From NCBI RefSeq assembly GCF_008477545.1, contig NZ_VORA01000001.1:1674001-1738000 (forward strand): DNA of 64,000 bases. Direction: 5' to 3'. The position numbers were made by a program, and so were the translations under genes. Shown here one piece after another: positions 17,978-25,977 of the stretch. The stretch comes from Roseibium aestuarii. Its GTDB lineage: Bacteria > Pseudomonadota > Alphaproteobacteria > Rhizobiales > Stappiaceae. The notes under the pieces are model-generated. The model ran no database searches and had not been told where the DNA came from. It saw only the letters and a program-made list of their open reading frames with translations. The number at the start of each line of letters is the position of its first letter. Position 1 is the first letter of the stretch.

Positions 17978-18742
17978 CTAATCTGCGCCGGTCCGGGGAT
18001 CGGGATCAATCCCGACCCCGCGAAGAACAATGGAGACGACTGTCTCGCGCACCGCCTCGAACTGTTCATCGCTCAAGGGCTCGCCGCCGTTCAGCGTGTG
18101 GATCTGGTGGTTGAAGTCGGCATAATGCTGGGTTGTGGCCCAGATCATGTAGAGCAGCGTGCGCGGATCCACCGGTTTCATCAGCCCGCGGGCGATCCAG
18201 CCCTCGATCAGGCGCATGCGGCCGTTGGTCCACTCCTCCAGGGTGGTTTCCAGATAGTCCTGGATGACGGGGGCCCCGTGCAGGATCTCGTTGGCCCAGA
18301 CCTTGGACCCGTTCGGATGCAGGCGGGAAATGTCCATCTTCGCCCGGATATACCGGCCAAGGGCCTCTTCCGGCCGGTCGCAGCCGTCAAAGGCGTCCGC
18401 CGCCTCTAGCCAGATCTGGAAGATGCGCTCCACCACCTGGCGGTAGAGCGCGATCTTGGTGGCGAAATAATAGTGCAGATTGGCCTTGGGCAGCCCCGCA
18501 AGCTCGGCGATGCGGCCCATGGTGGCGCCCTTGAAGCCGTATTCGGCAAAGACCTGCTCGGCCGCATTGAGGATGCGTTCTTCCACGGCCTGCCGGGCCA
18601 GGGCGCGGGTCCCCGTCACCCCGTCATCCGCATCGGGCGGAAGAACGGCACCTGCCGGCTGCGCGCCTTCCGAAAGCGGATCGGCGTCCCGGTCGTCCTG
18701 GCCGGGGATCGGCGGATTTGCATGGTCAGACGTCACGGCCAA
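17978..18742 (-). CDS. RutR-like TetR-family regulator (copy 2)
   Basis: This 254-residue paralogue of the preceding regulator has its helix-turn-helix at about residues 70-100 (FKGATMGRIAELAGLPKANLH) and the RutR-type ligand-domain segment WATTQHYADF. It is divergent from the aminotransferase gene. The two TTGACC-N4-GGTCA boxes lie 43 and 76 bp upstream of its start codon, so it probably regulates both itself and the catabolic genes in response to a pyrimidine. A proline/aspartate-rich N-terminal extension of ~50 residues precedes the DNA-binding domain. Confidence 0.88.
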   Translation of the reverse strand: MAVTSDHANPPIPGQDDRDADPLSEGAQPAGAVLPPDADDGVTGTRALARQAVEERILNAAEQVFAEYGFKGATMGRIAELAGLPKANLHYYFATKIALYRQVVERIFQIWLEAADAFDGCDRPEEALGRYIRAKMDISRLHPNGSKVWANEILHGAPVIQDYLETTLEEWTNGRMRLIEGWIARGLMKPVDPRTLLYMIWATTQHYADFNHQIHTLNGGEPLSDEQFEAVRETVVSIVLRGVGIDPDPRTGAD

Positions 18743-18784
18743 CTCGCTTGGTCAGAAATTCATCATGCCGATTGAATTATCATC

Positions 18785-18800
18785 TTGACCGTCTGGTCAA
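18785..18800. promoter_or_regulatory. RutR-type operator box 1
   Basis: TTGACCGTCTGGTCAA has perfect arms TTGACC/GGTCAA and differs from the E. coli RutR consensus (TTGACCANNTGGTCAA) at one defined position. It lies between the divergent RutR-like gene and the pyrimidine catabolic genes. Confidence 0.85.
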
Positions 18801-18817
18801 GCGTTTCTAACCTCGAC

Positions 18818-18833
18818 TTGACCGTTTGGTCAG
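18818..18833. promoter_or_regulatory. RutR-type operator box 2
   Basis: TTGACCGTTTGGTCAG is a second near-copy of the box, with its centre 33 bp (about three helical turns) from box 1, so both face the same side of the DNA. This suggests cooperative binding by two dimers. Confidence 0.8.
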
Positions 18834-19110
18834 GTTTTGACCGCCGTGGCTCCAGCAATTCCTGGACTGGCCCGGCTGGCACGACACCGCCCGAACGAAA
18901 TAACATCGAGGGGTCTCAAGGCCCCCGGCCGTCAACGAACGGCCTTCCAGAGACACTTGTGCAGCGAGACCGCGCCGAAGGGCGTTGCCTCCTGCGGAAA
19001 CAGCTTCGCAGATCCGCAAGGGTCCTCGCACGAGGGCCGGAGCGGAAAGCGAGTGGCGCAAACCAGCAGTCGGCCGACGCCTCTGACGCGTCCGGCCGCA
19101 AGGAGGAAGC
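18834..19110. other. Leader/upstream region of the aminotransferase gene
   Basis: These 277 bp between operator box 2 and the aminotransferase start contain no supported gene. The ribosome-binding site AAGGAGGAAG lies directly before ATG 19111. I recognise no riboswitch. If transcription starts near the operators, the 5' leader would be long. Confidence 0.4.
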
Positions 19111-20439
19111 ATGTCCGGCGCGGCATCATCCCAAACCAACAATCTCGAAGCCTTCTGGATGCCGTTCACGGCAAACCGCCAGTTCAAGCAGAACCCGCGC
19201 ATGTTCGTCGGTGCGAAGGACATGCATTACACCACCAGCGACGGCCGCCAGGTGCTGGATGCCACCGCAGGCCTGTGGTGCTGCAATGCCGGCCACTCCC
19301 GCCCGAAGGTGGTGGAAGCGGTGCAGAAGCAGGTTGCCGAGCTGGACTACGCGCCCGCGTTCCAGATGGGCCACCCCAAGGCCTTCGAGCTGGCCGCCCG
19401 GCTGGCTGCCCTCATGCCCAAGCCGCTGGACCACGTGTTCTTCACCAACTCCGGCTCCGAAAGCGTGGACACGGCCCTGAAGATCGCGCTCGCCTATCAG
19501 CGCGCCATCGGCCAGGGCACCCGCACCCGTCTGATCGGTCGCGAGCGCGGCTATCACGGCGTGGGCTTCGGCGGCATTTCCGTCGGCGGCATCGTCTCCA
19601 ACCGCAAGACCTTCGGCACCATGCTGACCGGCGTGGACCACATGCGCCACACCCATGACCCGGCCCGCAATGCGTTCTCCCGCGGTATTCCGGAAAACGG
19701 CGCCGAATATGCGGAAGACCTGATCCGCATCATCCAGCTGCATGATCCCTCCACCATCGCTGCCGTGATCGTGGAACCGGTCGCCGGCTCCACCGGCGTG
19801 CTCATTCCGCCGAAGGGCTATCTGGAGCGCCTGCGCCAGATCTGCGACGACAACGGCATCCTGCTGATCTTCGACGAAGTCATCACCGGTTTCGGCCGTC
19901 TGGGCTCGCCCTTCGCCACCGACTTCTTCGGCGTCACGCCGGATCTGGTCACCACCGCCAAGGGCATCACCTCGGGCGTGATCCCGATGGGTGCGGTCTT
20001 CTGCGCCTCGAAGATCTACGAGGCCTTCATGACCGGGCCGGAGCACATGATCGAGCTCTTCCACGGCTACACCTATTCGGCGCACCCGATTGCCTGTGCA
20101 GCGGCCCTGGCCACCCTCGACACCTACGAGGAAGAAGGTCTGCTGACCCGCGCCTCCGAGCTCGCCCAGTACTGGGAAGACGGCCTGCATGGCCTGAAGG
20201 ATTGCCCCAATGTCATCGACATCCGCAATCTCGGCCTGATCGGCGCCATCGAGCTGACCCCGATCGACGGCCAGCCCACCAAGCGTGCCTTCTCCGCCTT
20301 CCTCAAGGCCTATGACGACGGGCTGCTGATCCGCACCACCGGCGACATCATCGCCCTGTCCCCGCCACTGATCATCTCCAAGACCCAGATCGACGAGATC
20401 TTCGAGAAGCTGCGCAAGGTGCTCAACAGCATCGACTGA
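19111..20439 (+). CDS. Omega-amino acid (beta-alanine):pyruvate aminotransferase
   Basis: This class III PLP aminotransferase of 442 residues removes the amino group from beta-alanine or 3-aminoisobutyrate, the end products of reductive pyrimidine breakdown, using pyruvate as acceptor. The opening FWMPFTANRQFK is characteristic of beta-alanine:pyruvate transaminases. The cofactor-binding aspartate lies in LIFDEVITGFGR (about residue 258) and the PLP lysine in TTAKGITSG (about residue 288). The strong SD AAGGAGGA precedes ATG 19111. It heads the catabolic cluster downstream of the RutR-type boxes. Confidence 0.9.
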   Translation: MSGAASSQTNNLEAFWMPFTANRQFKQNPRMFVGAKDMHYTTSDGRQVLDATAGLWCCNAGHSRPKVVEAVQKQVAELDYAPAFQMGHPKAFELAARLAALMPKPLDHVFFTNSGSESVDTALKIALAYQRAIGQGTRTRLIGRERGYHGVGFGGISVGGIVSNRKTFGTMLTGVDHMRHTHDPARNAFSRGIPENGAEYAEDLIRIIQLHDPSTIAAVIVEPVAGSTGVLIPPKGYLERLRQICDDNGILLIFDEVITGFGRLGSPFATDFFGVTPDLVTTAKGITSGVIPMGAVFCASKIYEAFMTGPEHMIELFHGYTYSAHPIACAAALATLDTYEEEGLLTRASELAQYWEDGLHGLKDCPNVIDIRNLGLIGAIELTPIDGQPTKRAFSAFLKAYDDGLLIRTTGDIIALSPPLIISKTQIDEIFEKLRKVLNSID

Positions 20440-20509
20440 CAGGCGAAAGCCACGCTCACCGGCGGGTCGGCCCCATGCCGATCCGCCGGGAGCCCGCACA
20501 CGATCCTTC

Positions 20510-20543
20510 GGCCCGCCTGACGGGCCCAAGCCGGAAAACCGGC
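20510..20543. repeat. Two small consecutive hairpins in the aminotransferase-hydrolase gap
   Basis: GGCCCG-cctga-CGGGCC (20510-20526) is followed by GCCGG-aaaa-CCGGC (20530-20543). Neither has a T-tract. They could mark an mRNA processing or stability site within the 165-bp gap, with transcription continuing. Confidence 0.35.
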
Positions 20544-20604
20544 AAGAAATCAATCGACATTCAAGCGCCTTTCCAGACGCCTTACGCATACGAGGACTTG
20601 CAAG

Positions 20605-21855
20605 ATGGCCGCACCAGGGGAAAACCTCCGCATCAACGGCGACCGGCTGTGGGACAGCCTGATGGACATGGCCAGGATCGGCCCCGGCATCGCCGGAGGC
20701 TGCAACCGCCAGACCCTGACCGATGAGGATGCGGAAGGCCGCAAGCTCTTCCAGACCTGGTGCGAAGAGGCCGGAATGACCATGGGCGTCGACAAGATGG
20801 GCACCATGTTCATGACCCGTCCTGGCACCGATCCGGATGCCCTGCCCGTCTATGTGGGGTCCCACCTCGACACCCAGCCCACCGGCGGCAAGTATGACGG
20901 CGTGCTCGGCGTGCTGGGCGCGCTGGAAGTCGTGCGCACCATGAACGACCTGGGCATCAAGACGAAGCACCCGATTGTCGTGACCAACTGGGCCAACGAG
21001 GAAGGCGCGCGCTTTGCTCCCGCCATGCTGGCTTCGGGCGTCTTTGCCGGTGTCCACTCCCTCGACTATGCCTATGGCCGAAAGGACCAGGAAGGTCTTA
21101 CCTACGGCGATGAGCTGAAGCGCATCGGCTGGGACGGCGCGGAAGAGGTCGGCGCGCGCAAGATGCACGCCTATTACGAACTGCACATCGAGCAGGGTCC
21201 GATCCTCGAGGCTGAGGGCAAGGACATTGGCGTCGTCACCCATTGCCAGGGCCTTTGGTGGCTGGAATTCACCCTGACCGGCAAGGAGGCGCATACGGGC
21301 TCCACGCCCATGTCCATGCGCGTGAACGCGGGCCTCGCCATGGGGCGCATTCTGGAGATGGTGCAGGAGGTCGCGATGAGCGAGCAGCCGGGCGCCGTCG
21401 GCGGCGTCGGTCAGGTGAACTTCTCGCCCAATTCCCGCAACGTGCTTCCCGGCACGGTGATCTTCACCGTCGACATCCGCACCCCGGACCTTGAGAAGCT
21501 CAACCGCATGCGGGCGAAGATCGAGGCGGAAGCCGCCAGCATCTGCGACGGCCTCGGCGTGGGGTGCTCCGTGGAAGCCGTCGGTCACTTCGATCCGGTG
21601 ACCTTCGCCCCCGAGCTGGTGGACAATGTCCGCAAGGCAGCCGAGCGGCTCGGCTACAGCCACATGAACATCATTTCGGGTGCCGGTCACGACGCCTGCT
21701 GGGCCGCCAAGGTGGCGCCTGCCACCATGATCATGTGCCCCTGTGTCGGCGGTCTCTCCCACAACGAGGCGGAAGAGATCTCCAGGGACTGGGCCGCCGC
21801 CGGCACGGACGTGCTGTTCCATGCCGTGGTCGAGACGGCGGGGATCGTGGAGTGA
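20605..21855 (+). CDS. Zn-dependent M20-family N-carbamoyl amidohydrolase (beta-ureidopropionase type)
   Basis: The 416-residue M20-family hydrolase belongs to the allantoate amidohydrolase/N-carbamoyl-amino-acid hydrolase group. Metal-binding segments are visible: GSHLDTQPTGGKYDGVLG (His/Asp, about residues 87-104), NEEGARF (bridging Glu, about residue 132), ELHIEQGP (His, about residue 194) and the late SHNEAEE His. Given the adjacent dihydropyrimidinase and omega-aminotransferase, hydrolysis of N-carbamoyl-beta-alanine or beta-ureidoisobutyrate to the amino acid, CO2 and ammonia is the best inference. Confidence 0.88.
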   Translation: MAAPGENLRINGDRLWDSLMDMARIGPGIAGGCNRQTLTDEDAEGRKLFQTWCEEAGMTMGVDKMGTMFMTRPGTDPDALPVYVGSHLDTQPTGGKYDGVLGVLGALEVVRTMNDLGIKTKHPIVVTNWANEEGARFAPAMLASGVFAGVHSLDYAYGRKDQEGLTYGDELKRIGWDGAEEVGARKMHAYYELHIEQGPILEAEGKDIGVVTHCQGLWWLEFTLTGKEAHTGSTPMSMRVNAGLAMGRILEMVQEVAMSEQPGAVGGVGQVNFSPNSRNVLPGTVIFTVDIRTPDLEKLNRMRAKIEAEAASICDGLGVGCSVEAVGHFDPVTFAPELVDNVRKAAERLGYSHMNIISGAGHDACWAAKVAPATMIMCPCVGGLSHNEAEEISRDWAAAGTDVLFHAVVETAGIVE

Positions 21856-21872
21856 AAATGAGGTGACAGGGC

Positions 21873-21898
21873 AGGTCCCGGCTCAAGGCCGGGACAGC
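21873..21898. repeat. Palindromic repeat, R-type end (solo)
   Basis: AGGTCCCGG-ctcaag-GCCGGGACAGC forms a hairpin with 8-bp perfect core arms and a TCAAG loop. It is identical to the right end of the 46.1 kb element and nearly identical to that at 25.03 kb. It lies 17 bp after the M20 hydrolase stop. Confidence 0.8.
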
Positions 21899-21916
21899 AG
21901 GGCATTCAATCCCGCC

Positions 21917-22297
21917 GCTGTCCCGGACGACCGAAGGGAGATCCGGGACCTGAACGCGGCATCAAGGAGCCTGGGGACTGAGCTATTTCGTCTATATCCT
22001 CGCGAACAAGCCACATGGAGCAATCTATGTCGGCAGCGCGCGGAACATGCGAAATAGACTTGAACAGCACCGTGCAGGCGTGCCCGGAAGTCACACCGGC
22101 CGATACAACATCAAGACGCTGGTTTATTTCGAAAGGCACGACCAGGTCTTCGAGGCGATTGAACGAGAGCGGCGTCTGAAGCGCTGGCGACGAGCGTGGA
22201 AGGACAAGTTGATCGAGGAGTTCAACCCGGCATGGACGGACATGTCGATGTTCATCCCGTTCGATTGAAAAGGTCCCCGGGGCAAGCCCGGGACGGC
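21917..22297. mobile_element. Composite palindromic repeat enclosing a GIY-YIG gene
   Basis: The left end (21917-21951) reads GCTGTCCCGG-N16-CCGGGACCT. The right end (22271-22297) is a degraded R-type hairpin beginning AGGTCCCC and ending CGGGACGGC. The same left-right arrangement occurs at 46073-46174 and 24952-25051 with only ~40 bp between the ends. Here the interior is ~320 bp and holds one small nuclease gene. Calling it mobile is an inference from this architecture; no target-site duplication was established. Confidence 0.5.
21978..22268 (+). CDS. GIY-YIG-family small nuclease, probable CTG start
   Basis: The ~96-residue product has the GIY-YIG fold signature as FVYILAN...AIYVGSARNMRNRLEQH (residues 4-30), with the conserved Arg in RNRLEQHR and the C-terminal ERERRLKRWRRAWK helix containing the catalytic Glu region of the UPF0213/YhbQ type. 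An ATG exists only at 22047, inside the domain, so a conventional start would truncate the catalytic core. The frame opens after TGA 21951-21953; CTG 21978 has a well-placed SD (AAGGAG at 21964-21969, 8-nt spacer) and gives an intact domain. It is framed by palindromic repeats and interrupts the catabolic operon. It is either a gene with a rare start codon or a copy whose ATG mutated. Confidence 0.8.
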   Translation: MSYFVYILANKPHGAIYVGSARNMRNRLEQHRAGVPGSHTGRYNIKTLVYFERHDQVFEAIERERRLKRWRRAWKDKLIEEFNPAWTDMSMFIPFD

Positions 22298-22354
22298 TCG
22301 GAAGGCTGAAATTGCCCAGAGCGGCCAAGGTTGAAAACATAAAGGGGAACAGCA

Positions 22355-23812
22355 ATGGCATCGAAGGTGATCAAGGGCGGCACGGTTGTCACCGCCGACC
22401 TGACCTACAAGGCGGACGTGAAGATCGAGGGCGGAAAGATCGTCGAGATCGGCCCGAACCTGTCTGGTGACGAGACCCTGGACGCCACGGGCTGCTACAT
22501 CATGCCGGGCGGCATCGATCCGCATACCCACCTGGAAATGCCCTTCATGGGCACCTATTCCGCCGACAATTTCGACAGCGGCACCCGGGCAGCCCTTGCC
22601 GGCGGCACCACCATGGTGGTCGACTTCGCCCTGCCCTCGCCCGACCAGTCGCTGCTGGAAGCCCTGCAGATGTGGGACAACAAGTCCTCCATGGCCCATT
22701 GCGACTATTCCTTCCACATGGCGATCACCTGGTGGGGCGAGAAGGTCTTCAACGAGATGGAGACCATCGTCCGCGAGAAGGGCATCAACACCTTCAAGCA
22801 CTTCATGGCCTACAAGGGCGCGCTGATGGTGCAGGACGACGAGATGTATGCGTCGTTCAAGCGCTGCGCCGAACTTGGCGCCATGCCCATGGTGCATGCG
22901 GAAAACGGCGACGTTGTCGCCGATCTGTCCGCCCAGCTGCTGGCCGAGGGCAACAACGGCCCCGAAGCCCACGCCTATTCCCGCCCCACCCAGGTGGAGG
23001 GCGAGGCGACCAACCGCGCCATCATGATCGCCGACATGGCGGGCGTGCCGCTCTATGTGGTGCACACCTCCTGTGAAGAGGCCCATGAAGCCATCCGTCG
23101 GGCGCGCCAGGCCGGCAAGCGGGTCTTCGGCGAGCCGCTGATCCAGCACCTGACCCTGGACGAGAGCGAATACAGCAACCCGGACTGGGACCACGCGGCC
23201 CGGCGGGTCATGTCGCCCCCCTTCCGCAACAAGGCCCATCAGGACAGCCTCTGGGCAGGTTTGGCGGCTGGCTCCCTGCAGGTGGTCGCCACCGACCACT
23301 GCGCCTTCACCACGGACCAGAAGCGCTTCGGGCTGGGGGACTTCACCAAGATCCCGAACGGCACGGGCGGGTTGGAAGACCGCATGCCCATGCTCTGGAC
23401 CTATGGGGTGAACACAGGGCGCATCACCATGAACGAGTTCGTGGCCGTGACCTCCACCAACATCGCCAAGATCATGAACATGTATCCGAAGAAGGGGGCG
23501 ATGCTGGTGGGCGCCGATGCGGATCTGGTGGTCTGGGATCCGGAGAAGACCAAGACGATTTCCGCTGCCAGCCAGCAGTCGGCCATCGACTACAATGTCT
23601 TCGAGGGCAAGACCGTGAAGGGCCTGCCGCGCTTCACCCTCACACGTGGCCGTGTGGCCCTGGTGGACGGTGAGATCAAGCCGCAGCAGGGACATGGCGA
23701 ATTCGTCAAGCGCGAGCCCTATCCGGCGGTCAGCAAGGCGCTGTCCACCTGGAAGGAACTGACCGCGCCGCGCAAGGTGGAACGCACCGGCATCCCGGCA
23801 ACGGGCGTGTGA
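22355..23812 (+). CDS. hydA: Dihydropyrimidinase / D-hydantoinase
   Basis: This cyclic amidohydrolase opens dihydrouracil, dihydrothymine or 5-substituted hydantoins to N-carbamoyl amino acids. The 485-residue length fits the family. Visible features are the metal HxH (GGIDPHTHLEMPF, about residues 52-64), the carbamylated lysine in HFMAYKGALMV (about residue 155), further metal His in MVHAENGD and VVHTSCEE, and the catalytic Asp in VATDHCAFT (about residue 314). It catalyses the step before the M20 hydrolase upstream. SD AAAGGGGAAC precedes ATG 22355. Confidence 0.95.
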   Translation: MASKVIKGGTVVTADLTYKADVKIEGGKIVEIGPNLSGDETLDATGCYIMPGGIDPHTHLEMPFMGTYSADNFDSGTRAALAGGTTMVVDFALPSPDQSLLEALQMWDNKSSMAHCDYSFHMAITWWGEKVFNEMETIVREKGINTFKHFMAYKGALMVQDDEMYASFKRCAELGAMPMVHAENGDVVADLSAQLLAEGNNGPEAHAYSRPTQVEGEATNRAIMIADMAGVPLYVVHTSCEEAHEAIRRARQAGKRVFGEPLIQHLTLDESEYSNPDWDHAARRVMSPPFRNKAHQDSLWAGLAAGSLQVVATDHCAFTTDQKRFGLGDFTKIPNGTGGLEDRMPMLWTYGVNTGRITMNEFVAVTSTNIAKIMNMYPKKGAMLVGADADLVVWDPEKTKTISAASQQSAIDYNVFEGKTVKGLPRFTLTRGRVALVDGEIKPQQGHGEFVKREPYPAVSKALSTWKELTAPRKVERTGIPATGV

Positions 23813-23994
23813 GGCTTCGCCGGCCGGGGCGGACGTGACGAACGACCGCCCCGGACGGCAGACTTGCCGCAAAGACACGAAGTTCAGGCCGCGCGATCAG
23901 GTTGACCGCATAGCCCCTTCGGGATAGCCAGCCGGCGCGACCTCTTGAACCGCAATCGGCCCGCCACGACAGGACAAGGACCCAAGGCACAGCA

Positions 23995-24834
23995 ATGCAG
24001 GACATTCTCCACGCTCCGGATACCGGCCCTCTCAGCGCGGACGCCCGCTCCGTTTCGCGGCCGGTCATCGACATCCGCGACCTGTCGCTGACCTTCGAGA
24101 CCAATGACGGTCCGGTGCATGCGCTGTCGAACATCGACCTGACCATCGGGAAGGGAGACTTTGTCTCCTTCATCGGTCCGTCCGGCTGCGGCAAGACCAC
24201 GCTGCTGCGCGTGATCGCCGATCTGGAACAGAAGACCGGCGGTGAGATTACCGTAAACTCTACAACGCCGGAGAATGCCCGCCTCGACCGATCCTATGGC
24301 TATGTGTTTCAGGCGGCAGCACTCTATCCCTGGCGCACCATCGAGAAGAACATTGCCCTGCCGCTCGAGATCATGGGCCTGAGCAAGGCGGAACAGCGGG
24401 CGCGCATCGACAAGGTGCTGGCGCTGGTGGAGCTTTCCGACTTCGGCAAGAAGTTCCCCTGGCAGCTGTCCGGCGGCATGCAGCAGCGCGCAAGCATCGC
24501 CCGCGCGCTGGCCGTCGAGCCGGATCTGCTGCTGATGGATGAGCCCTTCGGCGCGCTGGATGAAATCGTCCGCGACCACCTCAACGACCAACTGCACCAG
24601 CTCTGGGCCAAGACCAACAAGACGGTGGTCTTCGTCACCCATTCGATCCCGGAAGCGGTCTATCTGTCGACCAAGATCGTCGTCCTCTGCCCCCGCCCGG
24701 GCCGGATCTATGACGTGATCGACAGCACCCTGCCGCGCGAGCGCACGCTGGACATGCGCGAGAGCGAGGAGTTCCTGAAGATCGCCCACCGCGTTCGCGA
24801 GGGCCTGAAGGCGGGGCATTCCTATGAGGATTGA
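23995..24834 (+). CDS. ABC transporter ATP-binding protein (NitT/TauT family)
   Basis: The 279-residue cytoplasmic ATPase resembles SsuB/TauB. Walker A is GPSGCGKTT (about residues 61-69), the Q-loop is YVFQAAALYPW, the signature is LSGGMQQR, and Walker B is LLLMDEPFGALDE (about residues 178-190) followed by the H-loop VFVTHSIPEA. With the two following permeases it forms an importer probably supplying pyrimidines, hydantoins or precursors to the enzymes encoded just upstream; substrate assignment is from context only. No periplasmic binding protein gene is visible in the cluster. Confidence 0.92.
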   Translation: MQDILHAPDTGPLSADARSVSRPVIDIRDLSLTFETNDGPVHALSNIDLTIGKGDFVSFIGPSGCGKTTLLRVIADLEQKTGGEITVNSTTPENARLDRSYGYVFQAAALYPWRTIEKNIALPLEIMGLSKAEQRARIDKVLALVELSDFGKKFPWQLSGGMQQRASIARALAVEPDLLLMDEPFGALDEIVRDHLNDQLHQLWAKTNKTVVFVTHSIPEAVYLSTKIVVLCPRPGRIYDVIDSTLPRERTLDMRESEEFLKIAHRVREGLKAGHSYED

Positions 24835-24951
24835 CCGCAGAATGCACCCTTCCCTCCGTCGTCATTCCGGGGCAAACCGCAGCCTCCTGCGTCTGCTGGA
24901 TCCCCGCCAGCGCAGGGCGGGCGAGGAGGGACGAAAGACCATCAGCGCCCA

Positions 24952-25051
24952 CTGCCGTCCCGAACGGAGCGTGAGCGCAGATGAGGGACCCCGTAACCAT
25001 GGCATTTTCTGCCTGAACGCCCGCAGGGTCCCGGCTCAAGGCCGGGAAGGC
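24952..25051. repeat. Composite palindromic repeat, short form
   Basis: A degraded left end (GTCCCGAACGGAGCG...GAGGGACC) is followed ~35 bp later by an R-type hairpin AGGGTCCCGG-ctcaag-GCCGGGAAGG. This is the same two-ended structure as at 46.1 kb. It lies between the ATPase and permease genes. A second, unrelated-looking repeat fragment (GTCATTCCGGGGC... near 24861) lies just upstream. Confidence 0.65.
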
Positions 25052-25077
25052 GCGGAGAGTGCGGGGGCACGTCGGCC

Positions 25078-25977
25078 ATGACCCGCTCTTCGCCCCTCTC
25101 CCGCCTTGCCGCCGGCACAACGCTGCCCGTGGTCACCGTGGTGCTTGCCATCATCGCGCTCTGGTATGTGGCGGCGGTGGCCCTCAACACGCCGTTCCAG
25201 CGCGACACCTATGAGCGCGCAGGACAGACCGATGTGCCGATGAGCCTGCTCATCACCGATACGCTGACCCAGAAGCGCCCGGTCCTGCCCGCGCCGCACC
25301 AGGTGCTGGAGGAAATTTGGGACACCACGGTGAACAAGGCGGTGACCTCCAAGCGGTCGCTCGTCTATCACGCCTGGATCACCCTCTCGACCACCCTGCT
25401 CGGCTTCGTCATCGGCACGAGCCTCGGCATCCTGCTGGCGGTGGGCATCGTTCATTCCGGCGTGCTCGACAAGTCGCTCATGCCCTGGATCATCACGTCC
25501 CAGACCATCCCGATCCTCGCCATCGCGCCGATGATCATCGTGGTGCTGAATTCCATCGGCGTCACCGGTCTGTTGCCCAAGGCGATGATTTCCACCTACC
25601 TGTCCTTCTTCCCCGTGACGGTGGGCATGGTGAAGGGGCTGCGGTCGCCGGAGATCATCCATCTGGACCTGATGCACACCTATTCGGCCACCCGGCTGGA
25701 GACGTTCTTCAAGCTGCGCCTGCCCTATGCCTTGCCCTATCTCTTCACCTCCATGAAGATCGGCATCGCCTCGTCGCTGGTCGGCGCCATCATCGGCGAA
25801 TTGCCCACCGGTGCGGTGGCGGGCCTCGGAGCCCGGCTTCTCGCCGGTTCCTACTATGGCCAGACCACGCAGATCTGGTCGGCGCTCCTCATGGCGTCCC
25901 TGCTGGCAGGCGTCCTGGTGGGCGTGATCGGCCTTATCGAACGCAGTGTCCTCAAGCGCATGGGAATGGCATCATGA
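25078..25977 (+). CDS. ABC transporter permease 1
   Basis: This 299-residue inner-membrane permease of the BPD_transp_1/NitT-TauT type has about six transmembrane helices. Helix 1 is at residues 15-37 and the EAA loop region includes FKLRLPYALPYLFTSMKIG (about residues 213-231). An unusual ~60-residue periplasmic segment separates helix 1 from the rest. The stop overlaps the next permease start (ATGA at 25974), so the two are translationally coupled and probably form a heterodimer. Confidence 0.9.
   Translation: MTRSSPLSRLAAGTTLPVVTVVLAIIALWYVAAVALNTPFQRDTYERAGQTDVPMSLLITDTLTQKRPVLPAPHQVLEEIWDTTVNKAVTSKRSLVYHAWITLSTTLLGFVIGTSLGILLAVGIVHSGVLDKSLMPWIITSQTIPILAIAPMIIVVLNSIGVTGLLPKAMISTYLSFFPVTVGMVKGLRSPEIIHLDLMHTYSATRLETFFKLRLPYALPYLFTSMKIGIASSLVGAIIGELPTGAVAGLGARLLAGSYYGQTTQIWSALLMASLLAGVLVGVIGLIERSVLKRMGMAS

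Noticed and set aside
18834..19110. Possible riboswitch in the long aminotransferase leader
   Set aside because: No known aptamer core or terminator/anti-terminator pair could be drawn by eye; length alone is not evidence.
19126..21822. Very long open frame antisense to the aminotransferase and M20 hydrolase genes
   Set aside because: It is a mirror of two well-supported genes in high-GC DNA; its translation is His/Gly/Arg-rich without any domain pattern.
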